The position numbers were made by a program, and so were the translations under genes. Positions 38,367-47,268 of a DNA stretch of 64,000 nt are shown here, piece by piece (within the stretch, counting starts at the first letter, position 1; each line of letters starts with the position of its first letter). The notes beneath the pieces are model-generated. The model saw only the letters and a list, made by a program, of their open reading frames with translations, was not told where the DNA came from and ran no database searches. Location: contig JARKUZ010000033.1 of the NCBI GenBank assembly GCA_029851945.1, positions 1 to 64,000 of the forward strand. The letters run 5' to 3'. Origin of the DNA: Terrisporobacter sp. GTDB taxonomy: Bacteria > Bacillota_A > Clostridia > Peptostreptococcales > Peptostreptococcaceae.

Positions 38367-39278
38367 TTACTTAAGTTGCTTAGCAACTTCTTCAGCAAAG
38401 TTTTCTTCTTTCTTTTCTATACCTTCACCAACTTCGAATCTTACAACTCTACCAACTTGTATGTCTGAACCAACTTGTTTAGCTACATCAGCAACTAATT
38501 TTTTTATAGTTAAATCAGAATCTTTTACGAATGTTTGTTCTAATAAGCAAACTTCTTTTAATTCTTTTTCTAATCTACCTTTAACCATTTTTTCTACTAT
38601 GTTAGCAGGTTTTCCTTCGTTTAATGCTTGAGCAGTTAAAACTTCTGTTTCATGAGCTATATAAGCTTGATCAACATCATCTCTTGAAACATATTTAGGA
38701 TTCATAGCTGCAACTTGCATAGCTATATCTTTACCCATTGTTAATACTCTTTCATCTCTTGCTTCAGTTAATAATTCAACTAAAACACCTATTTTTCCAG
38801 CTCCGTGTATGTATCCAGCTATTTGACCTTCAGTAGTTAATTTTTCGAATCTTCTGAAGTCTAATTTTTCTCCTATTTTAGCTATTCTATCATTTAAAAC
38901 ATCTTGTAATGCTTTACCTTCAGCATGAGTTTCAGCTAATAAAGCTTCTATTGTAGTAGTTTCAGTAGCTAATGCCATTTGAGCAGCATCTTTAACGAAA
39001 TCTTTGAAATCTTCATTTTTAGCAACGAAGTCAGTTTCTGAGTTTACTTCTACTATTGCAGCAGCAGTATGATCAGCATTTACTTCTATAGTTACTAAAC
39101 CTTCAGCAGCAACTCTATCAGCTTTCTTAGCAGCTTTAGATAATCCTTTTTCTCTTAATAAATCTATTGCTTTTTCCATGTTACCTTCAGCTTCTTGTAA
39201 AGCTTTTTTACAATCAAGCATTCCAGCTCCAGTAGTTTCTCTTAATTCTTTAACCATTTGTGCAGTTATGTTAGCCAT
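38367..39278 (-). CDS. tsf: Translation elongation factor Ts
   Basis: 303 residues. N-terminal UBA-like domain VKELRETTGAGMLDCKKALQ, then the TDFVAKNEDFKDFV core motif with the EF-Tu contact, and C-terminal FEVGEGIEKKEENFAEEVAK. Nucleotide exchange factor for EF-Tu. Strong AGGAGG site. Codon use is biased towards T-ending and A-ending codons with strong GCA/GCT use, consistent with high expression. Confidence 0.97.
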   Translation of the reverse strand: MANITAQMVKELRETTGAGMLDCKKALQEAEGNMEKAIDLLREKGLSKAAKKADRVAAEGLVTIEVNADHTAAAIVEVNSETDFVAKNEDFKDFVKDAAQMALATETTTIEALLAETHAEGKALQDVLNDRIAKIGEKLDFRRFEKLTTEGQIAGYIHGAGKIGVLVELLTEARDERVLTMGKDIAMQVAAMNPKYVSRDDVDQAYIAHETEVLTAQALNEGKPANIVEKMVKGRLEKELKEVCLLEQTFVKDSDLTIKKLVADVAKQVGSDIQVGRVVRFEVGEGIEKKEENFAEEVAKQLK

Positions 39279-39300
39279 TTTTTATTCCTCCTATATATTC

Positions 39301-39331
39301 TAAATGGTAAGGGTACCCCCCTTACCATTTA
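39301..39331 (-). promoter_or_regulatory. Hairpin in the rpsB-tsf spacer, next to the tsf ribosome site
   Basis: TAAATGGTAAGGG / CCCTTACCATTTA 13-bp stem with a 5-base loop ending about 12 bases before the tsf Shine-Dalgarno. No U-tract follows, so a processing, stability or translational-control element is more likely than a terminator. Confidence 0.55.
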
Positions 39332-39335
39332 TTTT

Positions 39336-40058
39336 TTATTGTTCTTGAGCTTCTTCTTCAACAACTTCTTCTTCAGCACCTTGTCTACCTTCTATTATAG
39401 CAGTAGCCATTGCACCTGTTATTAATTTTACAGCTCTTATAGCATCGTCATTTCCTGGTATTGGGAAATCTAATTCATCTGGATCACAGTTAGTATCAAC
39501 TATACCTACTACTGGTATACCTAATCTATGAGCTTCTTGTATTGCTATATTTTCTTTTCTTGGGTCTACAACGAATATAGCACCTGGTAATTCAGGCATC
39601 TCTTTTATTCCACCTAAGTATTTTTCTAATTTTTCTTTTTCAGCTTTTAATTTTATAACTTCTTTTTTAGGAAGAACTTCAAATACACCTTCGTTTTCCA
39701 TTTTTTCTAAATCTCTTAATTTTTTGATTCTAGTTTGGATAGTTTGGTGGTTAGTTAACATTCCTCCTAACCATCTTTCGTTTACGAAGAACATTCCACA
39801 TCTTTCAGCTTCTTCTTTTATAGCTTCTTGAGCTTGTTTTTTAGTTCCTACGAATAAGATTGGTTTTCCAGTTTCAGCCACTTCTTTAACGAATTTGTAA
39901 GCTTCTTCTACTTTTTTAACTGTTTTTTGTAAATCTATTATATAGATTCCGTTTCTTTCAGTGAAGATGAATCTTGACATTTTAGGATTCCATCTTCTTG
40001 TTTGATGTCCGAAGTGAACACCAGCTTCTAATAATTGTTTCATTGATATTACTGACAT
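39336..40058 (-). CDS. rpsB: 30S ribosomal protein S2
   Basis: 240 residues. S2 signatures: [56 protein letters not shown] and [19 protein letters not shown]-terminal acidic tail. AAGGAGG lies 7 bases before the ATG. First gene of the cluster, behind a consensus promoter and a structured leader. Confidence 0.97.
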   Translation of the reverse strand: MSVISMKQLLEAGVHFGHQTRRWNPKMSRFIFTERNGIYIIDLQKTVKKVEEAYKFVKEVAETGKPILFVGTKKQAQEAIKEEAERCGMFFVNERWLGGMLTNHQTIQTRIKKLRDLEKMENEGVFEVLPKKEVIKLKAEKEKLEKYLGGIKEMPELPGAIFVVDPRKENIAIQEAHRLGIPVVGIVDTNCDPDELDFPIPGNDDAIRAVKLITGAMATAIIEGRQGAEEEVVEEEAQEQ

Positions 40059-40173
40059 TGCTTTACCTCCTTGGTTTTATACCTCCGACATGATCAACTC
40101 CCTAAAAAACCATGATTGGCACCTTTTAAGGATCCCATCGTCGTGTGTGATCTTTGTATTTTATTTTTTCACC
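40059..40173 (-). promoter_or_regulatory. rpsB mRNA leader, candidate autoregulatory S2 leader
   Basis: About 115 nucleotides between the inferred start of transcription and the rpsB ATG, unusually G+C-rich for this genome, with CACACGACGATGGGATCC and CATGTCGGAGG segments. A ribosomal-protein leader structure is plausible by position and composition; no exact match to a described element could be checked. Confidence 0.4.
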
Positions 40174-40179
40174 TCTGAT

Positions 40180-40208
40180 AGTATATCATAGGAAAAAATA
40201 AATTTCAA
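40180..40208 (-). promoter_or_regulatory. Sigma-A promoter of rpsB
   Basis: On the minus strand TTGAAA (40203-40208), 17-base spacer, TATACT (40180-40185), close to consensus. It gives a start near 40173. Confidence 0.8.
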
Positions 40209-40257
40209 CATAATTTAATATAACCTTACATTTTAATTATTAACTAATTTTTCTATA

Positions 40258-41439
40258 TTAATCTGCAAAAATCATTTTTATTTTTGTTTTTAATGAAATA
40301 TCATATAAATCATTCTTACTTACAATATTATTACTTCCTAACATTTCTCCATTATCATTATAGTATTTGATTACACCTATTACATCACCTTTTTTAACAG
40401 GTAATTCTATTTCTTTTAAAGTAAGCTGTGTATTTATTTTTTCATCATTTTTTTTCAGTATTAATAAATCATCTTCACTTTCTAAAGTAATTTCCAATTC
40501 ATCCAGTCCCTTTAAATATTTTTTACCAATTAACTCTTCTTTACTCATAACTTTTAAAGTAGTAAAATTATTTCTACCGTAATCAAGCATTGCAAGACAA
40601 GCTTGTACTCTTTTATTCTTATGATTAGCTCCTAATGATACACCTATCAATCTATTTTCTATTTTATTGCTATCTTGGTTTAATTTCATAGAGAATGCTA
40701 GACAATATCCTGCATTTCCTGTGTATCCTGTTTTTAATCCATCTACCTCTGGTATAATGGATAACAATGCATTTGTATTATTCTTACAAAATCCTCTCTC
40801 TGCATAATTATAAGTTTGCATGTCTGTAATAGATGTTACTTCTCTCTCATAATTATCTAACATATATTTTCCAAGTTTAGCAATATCCCTTGCTGTAGAT
40901 ATATTTTCTTTAGGAGTTTTTTTAGGATCTGATAGACTATAAATTGGAAGCCCATTACAATTGACAAAATTTGTACTATTCATTCCTATTTCTTTTGCTT
41001 TTTTGTTCATTCTTTCAACAAATTTATCTTCACTTTTGCATATATGCTTTGCAATTCCTACTGCTGCATCATTTCCTGATACTATCATTAATCCTCTCAT
41101 AAGCTCTATTAGTGGTACTTTTTCTCCTACTTTTAATTTGTAAGATGAGCCTCTAACTTTTGCTATGTCCTTATCTACAACTATTATATCATCCTTACTG
41201 ACTTCTTTATTCTCAATAGCTTCTATTGCAAGTAAAAAAGTCATCATCTTACTTAGACTTGCTAGTGGTCTTTTTTCATCTGGTTTTTTTGAGTATAAAA
41301 CTCTGTTTGTATCTTGATCTATTAATATGGATGATTTAGAGAACTTATCCAAATTAACATTATCTGCATAACTCATGTTAGGAGTTACAATAGCTATAAT
41401 GATAGTAAAGATTAGTAATACTTGTGCTCCTTTTTTCAA
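40258..41439 (-). CDS. dacF: D-alanyl-D-alanine carboxypeptidase (DacF-like, peptidase S11)
   Basis: 393 residues with a Sec signal peptide (cleavage near MSYAD). Penicillin-binding motifs: SLSKM (SxxK) near residue 62, SGND (SxN) near 120 and KTGYTG near 235. A C-terminal beta-rich PBP5_C-like domain follows. Trims D-Ala from peptidoglycan outside the membrane, as in sporulating Firmicutes. The TTG at 41439 is chosen because AAGGTGAG lies upstream. Single gene. Confidence 0.9.
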   Translation of the reverse strand: MKKGAQVLLIFTIIIAIVTPNMSYADNVNLDKFSKSSILIDQDTNRVLYSKKPDEKRPLASLSKMMTFLLAIEAIENKEVSKDDIIVVDKDIAKVRGSSYKLKVGEKVPLIELMRGLMIVSGNDAAVGIAKHICKSEDKFVERMNKKAKEIGMNSTNFVNCNGLPIYSLSDPKKTPKENISTARDIAKLGKYMLDNYEREVTSITDMQTYNYAERGFCKNNTNALLSIIPEVDGLKTGYTGNAGYCLAFSMKLNQDSNKIENRLIGVSLGANHKNKRVQACLAMLDYGRNNFTTLKVMSKEELIGKKYLKGLDELEITLESEDDLLILKKNDEKINTQLTLKEIELPVKKGDVIGVIKYYNDNGEMLGSNNIVSKNDLYDISLKTKIKMIFAD

Positions 41440-41518
41440 AATTCTCACCTTCTTGGATAATTAAGTCTAAATTATTTTTCCCTTTTATGTGAGTTATAAT
41501 CTTGAATTATTTTCTAAC

Positions 41519-42574
41519 TTATTTAACAAGTCTACTAAGTAATATTGATGTCCATGTTGCATGCAATGTTATTCCAAGAAAAACTTCTATGCAAGCTATT
41601 ATTTTTCCAATTAATCCAAGAGCAATAATATCTCCATATCCAACAGTACTAAATGTTATCATTGAAAAATACCATACTTCTAAGTACATTGTTAAAAATT
41701 CATATAAAGAATACGTATTACTAAATAAATTTACTTTTATTAAACCATAATCTATTGTGTTCACTCCTATAAACATATATATAAGTGCAAAAATACTTAT
41801 TATAAAGAAGCTTATAAAAAGTAATCTTAAAGGCTTTTCACCATATCCAATAGTATATTTAGATAAAAAATCAAAAAAATCATTAGATAAGTATTCCTTA
41901 TATCCCTCGTATTTACTATTTCTTAAAAACTCACTAGTATAACTTCTTTCATTATAATAGTAATATCCAATATTTTCATTATCCTCTGTTTGCTTCGCTT
42001 GAACTCTCGCTATTCTATAATTATTTCTACCACATAATGAATTTTCTTTTTTATAATCTATCTCTTTTAATATAAATCTTGTATATGGAGAAAACAATAC
42101 TCCATCTAATCTAGGAAAATTAATACACTTTTCCACTATTAACTTTTGTCCATTAAAATTCGTTCTTTGAAAGACTTGCTCATTAATATATTTTTCATTA
42201 AACTTATTTTCACTAAAAATACAATTTTTTAAAAATATACTTTCTGAAAAATCAACAGCTCCTTTGAATTCAGCTTTTGTGAAATCAACAGCATTATTAA
42301 ATATAAATTTATTAAATTTTACATCATTACAAAATATAGCTTCATAAAATTTCAACTTATTATAATCATAATTTATAATTTTATTTATATTAAATTCATC
42401 TTCGAAATAAAACCCACTGAAATCACTTATTTCACCTTTTTTTATATATGAATTAAATAAGATTAATTCTCGTTTACTTTTATTCCTTTTATGAAAGATG
42501 CAATAACCAGATGAATCTGCATGTCTTTTACATTTAATATTTTCATCTTCGTTAGACACCCATTTGCAATTCAT
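41519..42574 (-). CDS. Pentapeptide-repeat / two-TM potassium channel fusion protein
   Basis: 351 residues. The N-terminus has C3, C15, H18, C25 and H28, a likely zinc-binding knuckle. Pentapeptide-repeat-like coils follow (residues about 50-145: FDFSGFYF, AVDFTKAEFKGAVDFSES). The C-terminal third has two membrane helices flanking a pore with the K+ selectivity filter FSTVGYGDI. GGAGG precedes the ATG. A membrane-bound K+ channel with a cytoplasmic zinc/pentapeptide domain as sensor or scaffold is inferred. Single gene. Confidence 0.8.
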   Translation of the reverse strand: MNCKWVSNEDENIKCKRHADSSGYCIFHKRNKSKRELILFNSYIKKGEISDFSGFYFEDEFNINKIINYDYNKLKFYEAIFCNDVKFNKFIFNNAVDFTKAEFKGAVDFSESIFLKNCIFSENKFNEKYINEQVFQRTNFNGQKLIVEKCINFPRLDGVLFSPYTRFILKEIDYKKENSLCGRNNYRIARVQAKQTEDNENIGYYYYNERSYTSEFLRNSKYEGYKEYLSNDFFDFLSKYTIGYGEKPLRLLFISFFIISIFALIYMFIGVNTIDYGLIKVNLFSNTYSLYEFLTMYLEVWYFSMITFSTVGYGDIIALGLIGKIIACIEVFLGITLHATWTSILLSRLVK

Positions 42575-42852
42575 TTATACCTCCAAAGTAATTTGATTTA
42601 ATATTATTTTTCATCAATATAATTTTTATATTCATATACTTTCTTTATTAATTAATAATAACCTTAATGATCCCCCTAAAATTCCTAAGCTTCCTACATA
42701 AATAAATGAATATCTAATCGAAAATGGGGATTGTTTATGAACGTTTATTCATTTGAATAAAATTTAATCTTCACTTTAAAACAATTATAAAGTATAATGT
42801 AAATTACAAGTGGGAACTTATACAATGTATAAGTATGACGCTAGCCCAAATA
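42575..42852. other. Intergenic region with a perfect inverted repeat
   Basis: Upstream region of the channel gene. Contains ACTTATAC-AAT-GTATAAGT (42816-42834), an 8-bp perfect inverted repeat that overlaps a possible -35 (TTGTAT on the minus strand). It may be an operator. No gene seen. Confidence 0.35.
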
Positions 42853-42882
42853 AAAGGAGTTGTATATTACACAACTCCTTTT
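42853..42882 (-). terminator. Terminator of the DNA polymerase gene
   Basis: AAAAGGAGTTGT / ACAACTCCTTTT arms with a 6-base loop, just downstream of the polB-like gene. Confidence 0.85.
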
Positions 42883-42886
42883 TTAC

Positions 42887-44647
42887 TTATACCATATCAA
42901 AATAATCGAATAACGTAAAAGTCTCTTCTGGCTCGAAACTTTCTAATCTTTCTTTAGCTAAATTAATATACCAAGTTTTATCTATTTGTTCTGGAATTTC
43001 TTTATTTATAATATTACTGTTATCAATAAAAACTCTATCTGGTGTGTAGCTTATTTTTTCAAGTTTACCATCAGCCTTCATCTTCATAATAGAATAATCT
43101 TTACTAGACTTACTTGCAAACACTCTAAGCACTTTCAGATTAATATTTTCCTTCCCATAAACTACATGACTGTACTTACCGGTTATTTTTACACATTTTT
43201 GAAAATCTATTAAGTTATTACAGTTATTTATAGTACTTTCTATATCTATATCATTTATAAGCTTTTCTTTTATCGCTTTATTAACTATTGGTAAATCATT
43301 ATCAATTAAACTTAATTCTTTAACATAAGAACCCTTACTTTTTACTTTTCCATCTTCTTTGATATAAATATAATTATTTACATCTTTTTGAATTATTTTT
43401 TTAATAAAGTCATGTTCAAGTTCCATATTAGTTCTTTCACACCACTTATTGCATATATTTAAATATTTATTAACATCTTCTTTTGACTTAAATTTAAACA
43501 TAACTCCATCAGTATTCCCTTGTATAAATTCAGCTCTATCACCAAACTCTAACTCAACCTTTTCAATTAAATCAAGTAATAAAAGTTGCCCATTTACACA
43601 TATAGCCGTTCCTTGTCTTGGATCATAAAGGTCATTATTGACATCCATACATGAACCATAAGTACTGTTTAAAACTAATTTTAAAGATTTTTCTATAGGA
43701 TTATTTTCTTTTTTTAAATTAAATCTAGTATCTCTTATTTCTTTAAATTTAGATGGATTTTGCACATTTCTACTAAGCAATCCATATTCAATCATTATAG
43801 ATGGATAAAAAGAACTAACATCTGAATTTACAATAAAATCTTCTGCTTTATATTTTTTTCTAGCCGAATGAAGTCCACCCCATCCAAAGTCTGTTTCAAC
43901 TCCATAAATATTTACCCTTAAGTATTTTTTCAAATCTCTATTATTATAATTTTCATACCATTTTTTAACATCATCATACTTACTAAGCCTTATAGTATCT
44001 ACTATATCAAACTCAATAGTATCATTTCTTTCATAATTAGGTCTTTTAGCACCTAGAATATATGCACTAAGTTGTGCTTCAGTTTTATTGAACATACTAT
44101 CATCTAAATTAAAATATTCTATAAGACCCAATTGAGCCTCATATCTATAGTATACTTCTTCAAAAACTTTATATGTCATTCTAACATCATGTAGGCAATA
44201 AGAAGTCAACTCTTTTACTTCTTCATAATTTGGATATCTATCTAAATCAAAAGGCACACTACTTTCTCTTATATCTTCTCCCATAAATAGTTCCAGTTCT
44301 TTTAAACTTCTATAAGTATCGCTTATTTCAAATAAGTATAACTTTACTTTGTTTAATTCTCTATCTATTTTCCATGGAGAAATATTCTGCTCTATAATTT
44401 TATCAGATATCATGCAAGGATCTAATCCTGCAATAATAGCTTTCATTATCCACTGATCGTATCCCTTTATATTGTATCCTATCCAAACAGACTCTCTATT
44501 TTTATTAAAAACTCTTAGAAATTCTTCTCTATCATTTATTATTACATGCTCTTTACTTGTTTTATAATCCTTCATACAGCACATCCAAAATCCACCTTTT
44601 GAAAGTACTTCAAAATCAATAATGATTCGTCTTCTTTCTTTTTTCAT
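42887..44647 (-). CDS. Phage-type family B DNA polymerase with 3'-5' exonuclease
   Basis: 586 residues. Exonuclease: ExoI D11/E13 in IIIDFEV, ExoII N59...D64 in GYNIKGYD, ExoIII Y150/D154 in YCLHDVRMTY. Polymerase: motif A NSDVSSFYPS with D276, motif B KLVLNSTYGS (323-332), motif C QGNTDG (376-381). Motif C has N-T-D rather than D-T-D, but keeps D380, the position that binds metal in family B enzymes. Length is near the phi29 class, though no terminal protein gene is adjacent. GAGGT precedes the ATG. No helicase, primase, capsid or integrase genes are nearby, so it stands alone. Probably phage- or plasmid-derived; apparently intact. Confidence 0.88.
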   Translation of the reverse strand: MKKERRRIIIDFEVLSKGGFWMCCMKDYKTSKEHVIINDREEFLRVFNKNRESVWIGYNIKGYDQWIMKAIIAGLDPCMISDKIIEQNISPWKIDRELNKVKLYLFEISDTYRSLKELELFMGEDIRESSVPFDLDRYPNYEEVKELTSYCLHDVRMTYKVFEEVYYRYEAQLGLIEYFNLDDSMFNKTEAQLSAYILGAKRPNYERNDTIEFDIVDTIRLSKYDDVKKWYENYNNRDLKKYLRVNIYGVETDFGWGGLHSARKKYKAEDFIVNSDVSSFYPSIMIEYGLLSRNVQNPSKFKEIRDTRFNLKKENNPIEKSLKLVLNSTYGSCMDVNNDLYDPRQGTAICVNGQLLLLDLIEKVELEFGDRAEFIQGNTDGVMFKFKSKEDVNKYLNICNKWCERTNMELEHDFIKKIIQKDVNNYIYIKEDGKVKSKGSYVKELSLIDNDLPIVNKAIKEKLINDIDIESTINNCNNLIDFQKCVKITGKYSHVVYGKENINLKVLRVFASKSSKDYSIMKMKADGKLEKISYTPDRVFIDNSNIINKEIPEQIDKTWYINLAKERLESFEPEETFTLFDYFDMV

Positions 44648-45071
44648 AACAATTATTACCTCTTAATCTATTTATATAATTTTATTATTCCATTATATTG
44701 AAGTCTAAATTCTCCTTATTTTTATAACATTAAATTTAATACCCTATTTATTAGAAATTAAATAAACACTTTTATTCTATACATTATAAATACTATTTCA
44801 AATTAATTTGTTATTGATTATATTTAATCAAATAAAGTTATTTTTTATTGATAGTTAATAAAAAAATACTACTATTATTCTTAAACCATATGATACTAAC
44901 ACATCTATAGGTGCTATTCAATCTGTAGATAATCATAGCTTTAAACATATGCAAATTAGTTATGGGTGCAATTCCATATTCCAAGTTGCTATCATGAATT
45001 TATTTATTTTACTAGTTCTGCATAAACCTATAAAAAAATTATAAAAAAATAAATTTACTTAAAAATAAAAC
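44648..45071. other. AT-rich intergenic region with a possible coding remnant
   Basis: Mostly featureless. Around 44884-45042 the base composition rises and an open plus-strand frame without a start (PYDTNTSIGAIQSVDNHS and onward, ending in a stop near 45042) could be the remnant of a lost gene. No family recognised. Confidence 0.25.
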
Positions 45072-45111
45072 AAAAGAGCCTTATAATTAATAATTTTAAA
45101 GGCTCTTTTTA
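45072..45111 (-). terminator. Terminator of the alanine/glycine symporter gene
   Basis: AAAAGAGCCTT ... AAGGCTCTTTTT imperfect stem (45072-45082 with 45100-45110), T-rich on both sides. Confidence 0.7.
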
Positions 45112-45199
45112 TATATTTTTATTGAACAAAAATATGTCACACTATCTTTTAAGTATTATCAATAAATGCTTATAAAAATTTATATTATCTATCTTATAT

Positions 45200-46570
45200 C
45201 TAAACTATTTTTTCATCAATTTCTTTTGATTTATTTTCCAAATGATCTAAATAACGTTTAGTCTCTGATATTACTATAGGAGATAAAGCAAGTAGCGCTA
45301 TTAAGTTAGGTAGTGCCATAAGTCCATTTACTATATCTGCTATTATCCAAACTAATTCTAATTTTAAAAATGACCCTAGTAAAACCATTGCTACGAACAA
45401 ACTTCTAAATAAATTTATCTTTTTAACTCCAAATAAAAATTCAAAGCATCTTTCTCCATAGTAACTCCATCCTAATATAGTAGTAAAAGCAAATAAGCTA
45501 AGACTTATTGTTAAGAATATAGAGCCTAGGTTTGGAAATACAGAATCAAAAGCCAACTGAGTCATCAATGCACCATTTAAATCACTTTGCCATGCTCCAG
45601 ATATAATCAAAGCCATACCTGTTAAAGTACAAATCACTATACTATCTATAAAAGTACCAGTCATTGATATAAGCCCTTGTTCTGCTGGCCATTCAGTTTT
45701 CGCTGCTGCTGCTGCAATTGGTGCACTACCAAGTCCAGATTCATTTGAAAATACACCTCTTGCAATACCATTTCTTATAGCCATTGATACAGTAGCCCCT
45801 AAGAAACCTCCTGTTGCTGCTTTACCAGTAAATGCACTTTTAAATATTAAAATAATTGTCTCTGGTATTAATTCATAAGAGTTTGATAATATTGATAAAC
45901 AAATAAATACGTATATTACAGACATAAGAGGAACTATCTTTGTAGCTACATTAGATATACTTTGAACACCCCCAAATATTACCAAAGATACTAATGATGC
46001 TAAAACAATACCTGTTATTCTTTGATCTAGTCCAAAAGAACTATTTACTGCATCTGTAATTGAATTAACTTGTGAAAATGTCCCTATACCTAAAAGAGCT
46101 ACTAATATCCCACTTACTGCAAAGAATACTGCTAAAGGTCTCCATTTTTCACCCATACCATTTACTATATAATACATTGGTCCACCAGAAATCTGTCCAT
46201 TATCATCCTTACTTCTAAATTTGATGGCTAAAAGTCCTTCTGAATATTTTGTAGCCATGCCAAAGAATGCTGCAAGCCACATCCAAAATAACGCTCCTGG
46301 ACCACCAGCTTTTATTGCAGTAGCAACACCAACTATATTCCCTGTCCCAAGCGTTGCTGCAAGGGCAGTACAAAGTGCACCAAAACTTGAAATATCACCA
46401 TTTCCCCTATTTTCTGACTTAAATATTAATTTAAAAGCTTTCGGAAGTTTAATAATTTGAATAAGACCAAGCCTCACTGTAAGATATATACCTGTTCCCA
46501 CAAGTAATATAAGAAGCGGCGGACCCCATATAAAACTATCCACCATATTTAATAAGTTAAGAAAATCCAT
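45200..46570 (-). CDS. Alanine/glycine:sodium symporter (AGCS family)
   Basis: 456 residues and about eleven helices. AGCS signatures: LCTALAATLGTGNIVGVATA, GGPGALFWMWLAAFFGMATK, GGPMYYI, and ARGVFSNESGLGSAPIAAAA. Imports alanine or glycine with Na+. The tandem glycine riboswitch in its leader argues for glycine as the physiological substrate or signal. The ATG at 46570 (MDFLNLLN) follows AAAGGAG by 8 bases; a GTG three codons upstream is too close to it. Confidence 0.93.
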   Translation of the reverse strand: MDFLNLLNMVDSFIWGPPLLILLVGTGIYLTVRLGLIQIIKLPKAFKLIFKSENRGNGDISSFGALCTALAATLGTGNIVGVATAIKAGGPGALFWMWLAAFFGMATKYSEGLLAIKFRSKDDNGQISGGPMYYIVNGMGEKWRPLAVFFAVSGILVALLGIGTFSQVNSITDAVNSSFGLDQRITGIVLASLVSLVIFGGVQSISNVATKIVPLMSVIYVFICLSILSNSYELIPETIILIFKSAFTGKAATGGFLGATVSMAIRNGIARGVFSNESGLGSAPIAAAAAKTEWPAEQGLISMTGTFIDSIVICTLTGMALIISGAWQSDLNGALMTQLAFDSVFPNLGSIFLTISLSLFAFTTILGWSYYGERCFEFLFGVKKINLFRSLFVAMVLLGSFLKLELVWIIADIVNGLMALPNLIALLALSPIVISETKRYLDHLENKSKEIDEKIV

Positions 46571-46793
46571 AAAAAACACTCCTTTTGTAATTAAAATAAT
46601 TTAAGTACAAAATCTAATAATCATTTATGAATTTAGACAAGAATAAAAAATTAAATAATTTCAAATATGTATTCTACTATTTTTAATCCTACTTTTTAAT
46701 AATTACATATTTTATAAATATATTTCTTTTATAATAGACATTTAATATTTATAAATATTGTATAGTTTCCATAGAAATAAAAAGTTCCCTAAG

Positions 46794-46828
46794 ACTAAAA
46801 AATACTAAATCATTAGATGATTTAGTAT
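46794..46828 (-). terminator. Expression-platform terminator after the glycine riboswitch
   Basis: ATACTAAATCAT-CTA-ATGATTTAGTAT stem on the minus strand followed by TTTTTTAG, about 50 bases 3' of the aptamers and about 220 bases before the symporter start. Confidence 0.8.
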
Positions 46829-46876
46829 AGGATTTCATACATATTAAATAGAAGCACAAATATGCTTATATATATT

Positions 46877-47038
46877 CTCTGTCCTTTTGCCTGAGAGATT
46901 GAGCAAAATAGCCTTGCCCCTTCGGCGCCCTTTCGGGTCTCTCCAGAGTCTCCTATACTTTACAGTCCCACTTTTAAAAAAGTACCTGAGAGTTTTGCTC
47001 CTTCGGCGTGTCCTTAGACAACTCTTCTGTAAAGCTTC
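46877..47038 (-). ncRNA. Tandem glycine riboswitch
   Basis: Two glycine aptamers in series on the minus strand. The first contains GGACACGCCGAAGGAGCAAA and CTCTCAGGTAC. The second contains CTCTGGAGAGACCCG, GGGCGCCGAAGGGGCAAG and ATCTCTCAGGCAAAAGGACAG. These are the conserved cores of the class. Glycine binding is expected to switch the downstream terminator and so control the AGCS symporter. Confidence 0.95.
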
Positions 47039-47189
47039 ATCAGATTATCGATTTGTTAACTTGTAATATACATAATATATAAATTAATATCTTTTGTAAA
47101 TAATAATTTATATTTTATATATATTATTTTTTTATCAGTACATATGTTTCATTTAACATATTCTTACTTAGATTAATATATAATAACTA

Positions 47190-47227
47190 AAAATGCTGAC
47201 TTCAGTTATCTTGAAAGTCAGCATTTT
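47190..47227 (-). terminator. Terminator of the AI-2E-family gene
   Basis: AAAATGCTGACTT ... AAGTCAGCATTTT stem with inner TCA/TGA pairing, followed by T-rich sequence on the minus strand. Confidence 0.8.
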
Positions 47228-47268
47228 CCTCACATTTTTTATTTTTGAATTTTATATTATACTTTTGA

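Noticed and set aside
42887..44647. Treating the family B polymerase as part of a prophage
   Set aside because: No other phage gene is within the window on either side; flanking genes are ordinary chromosomal ones.
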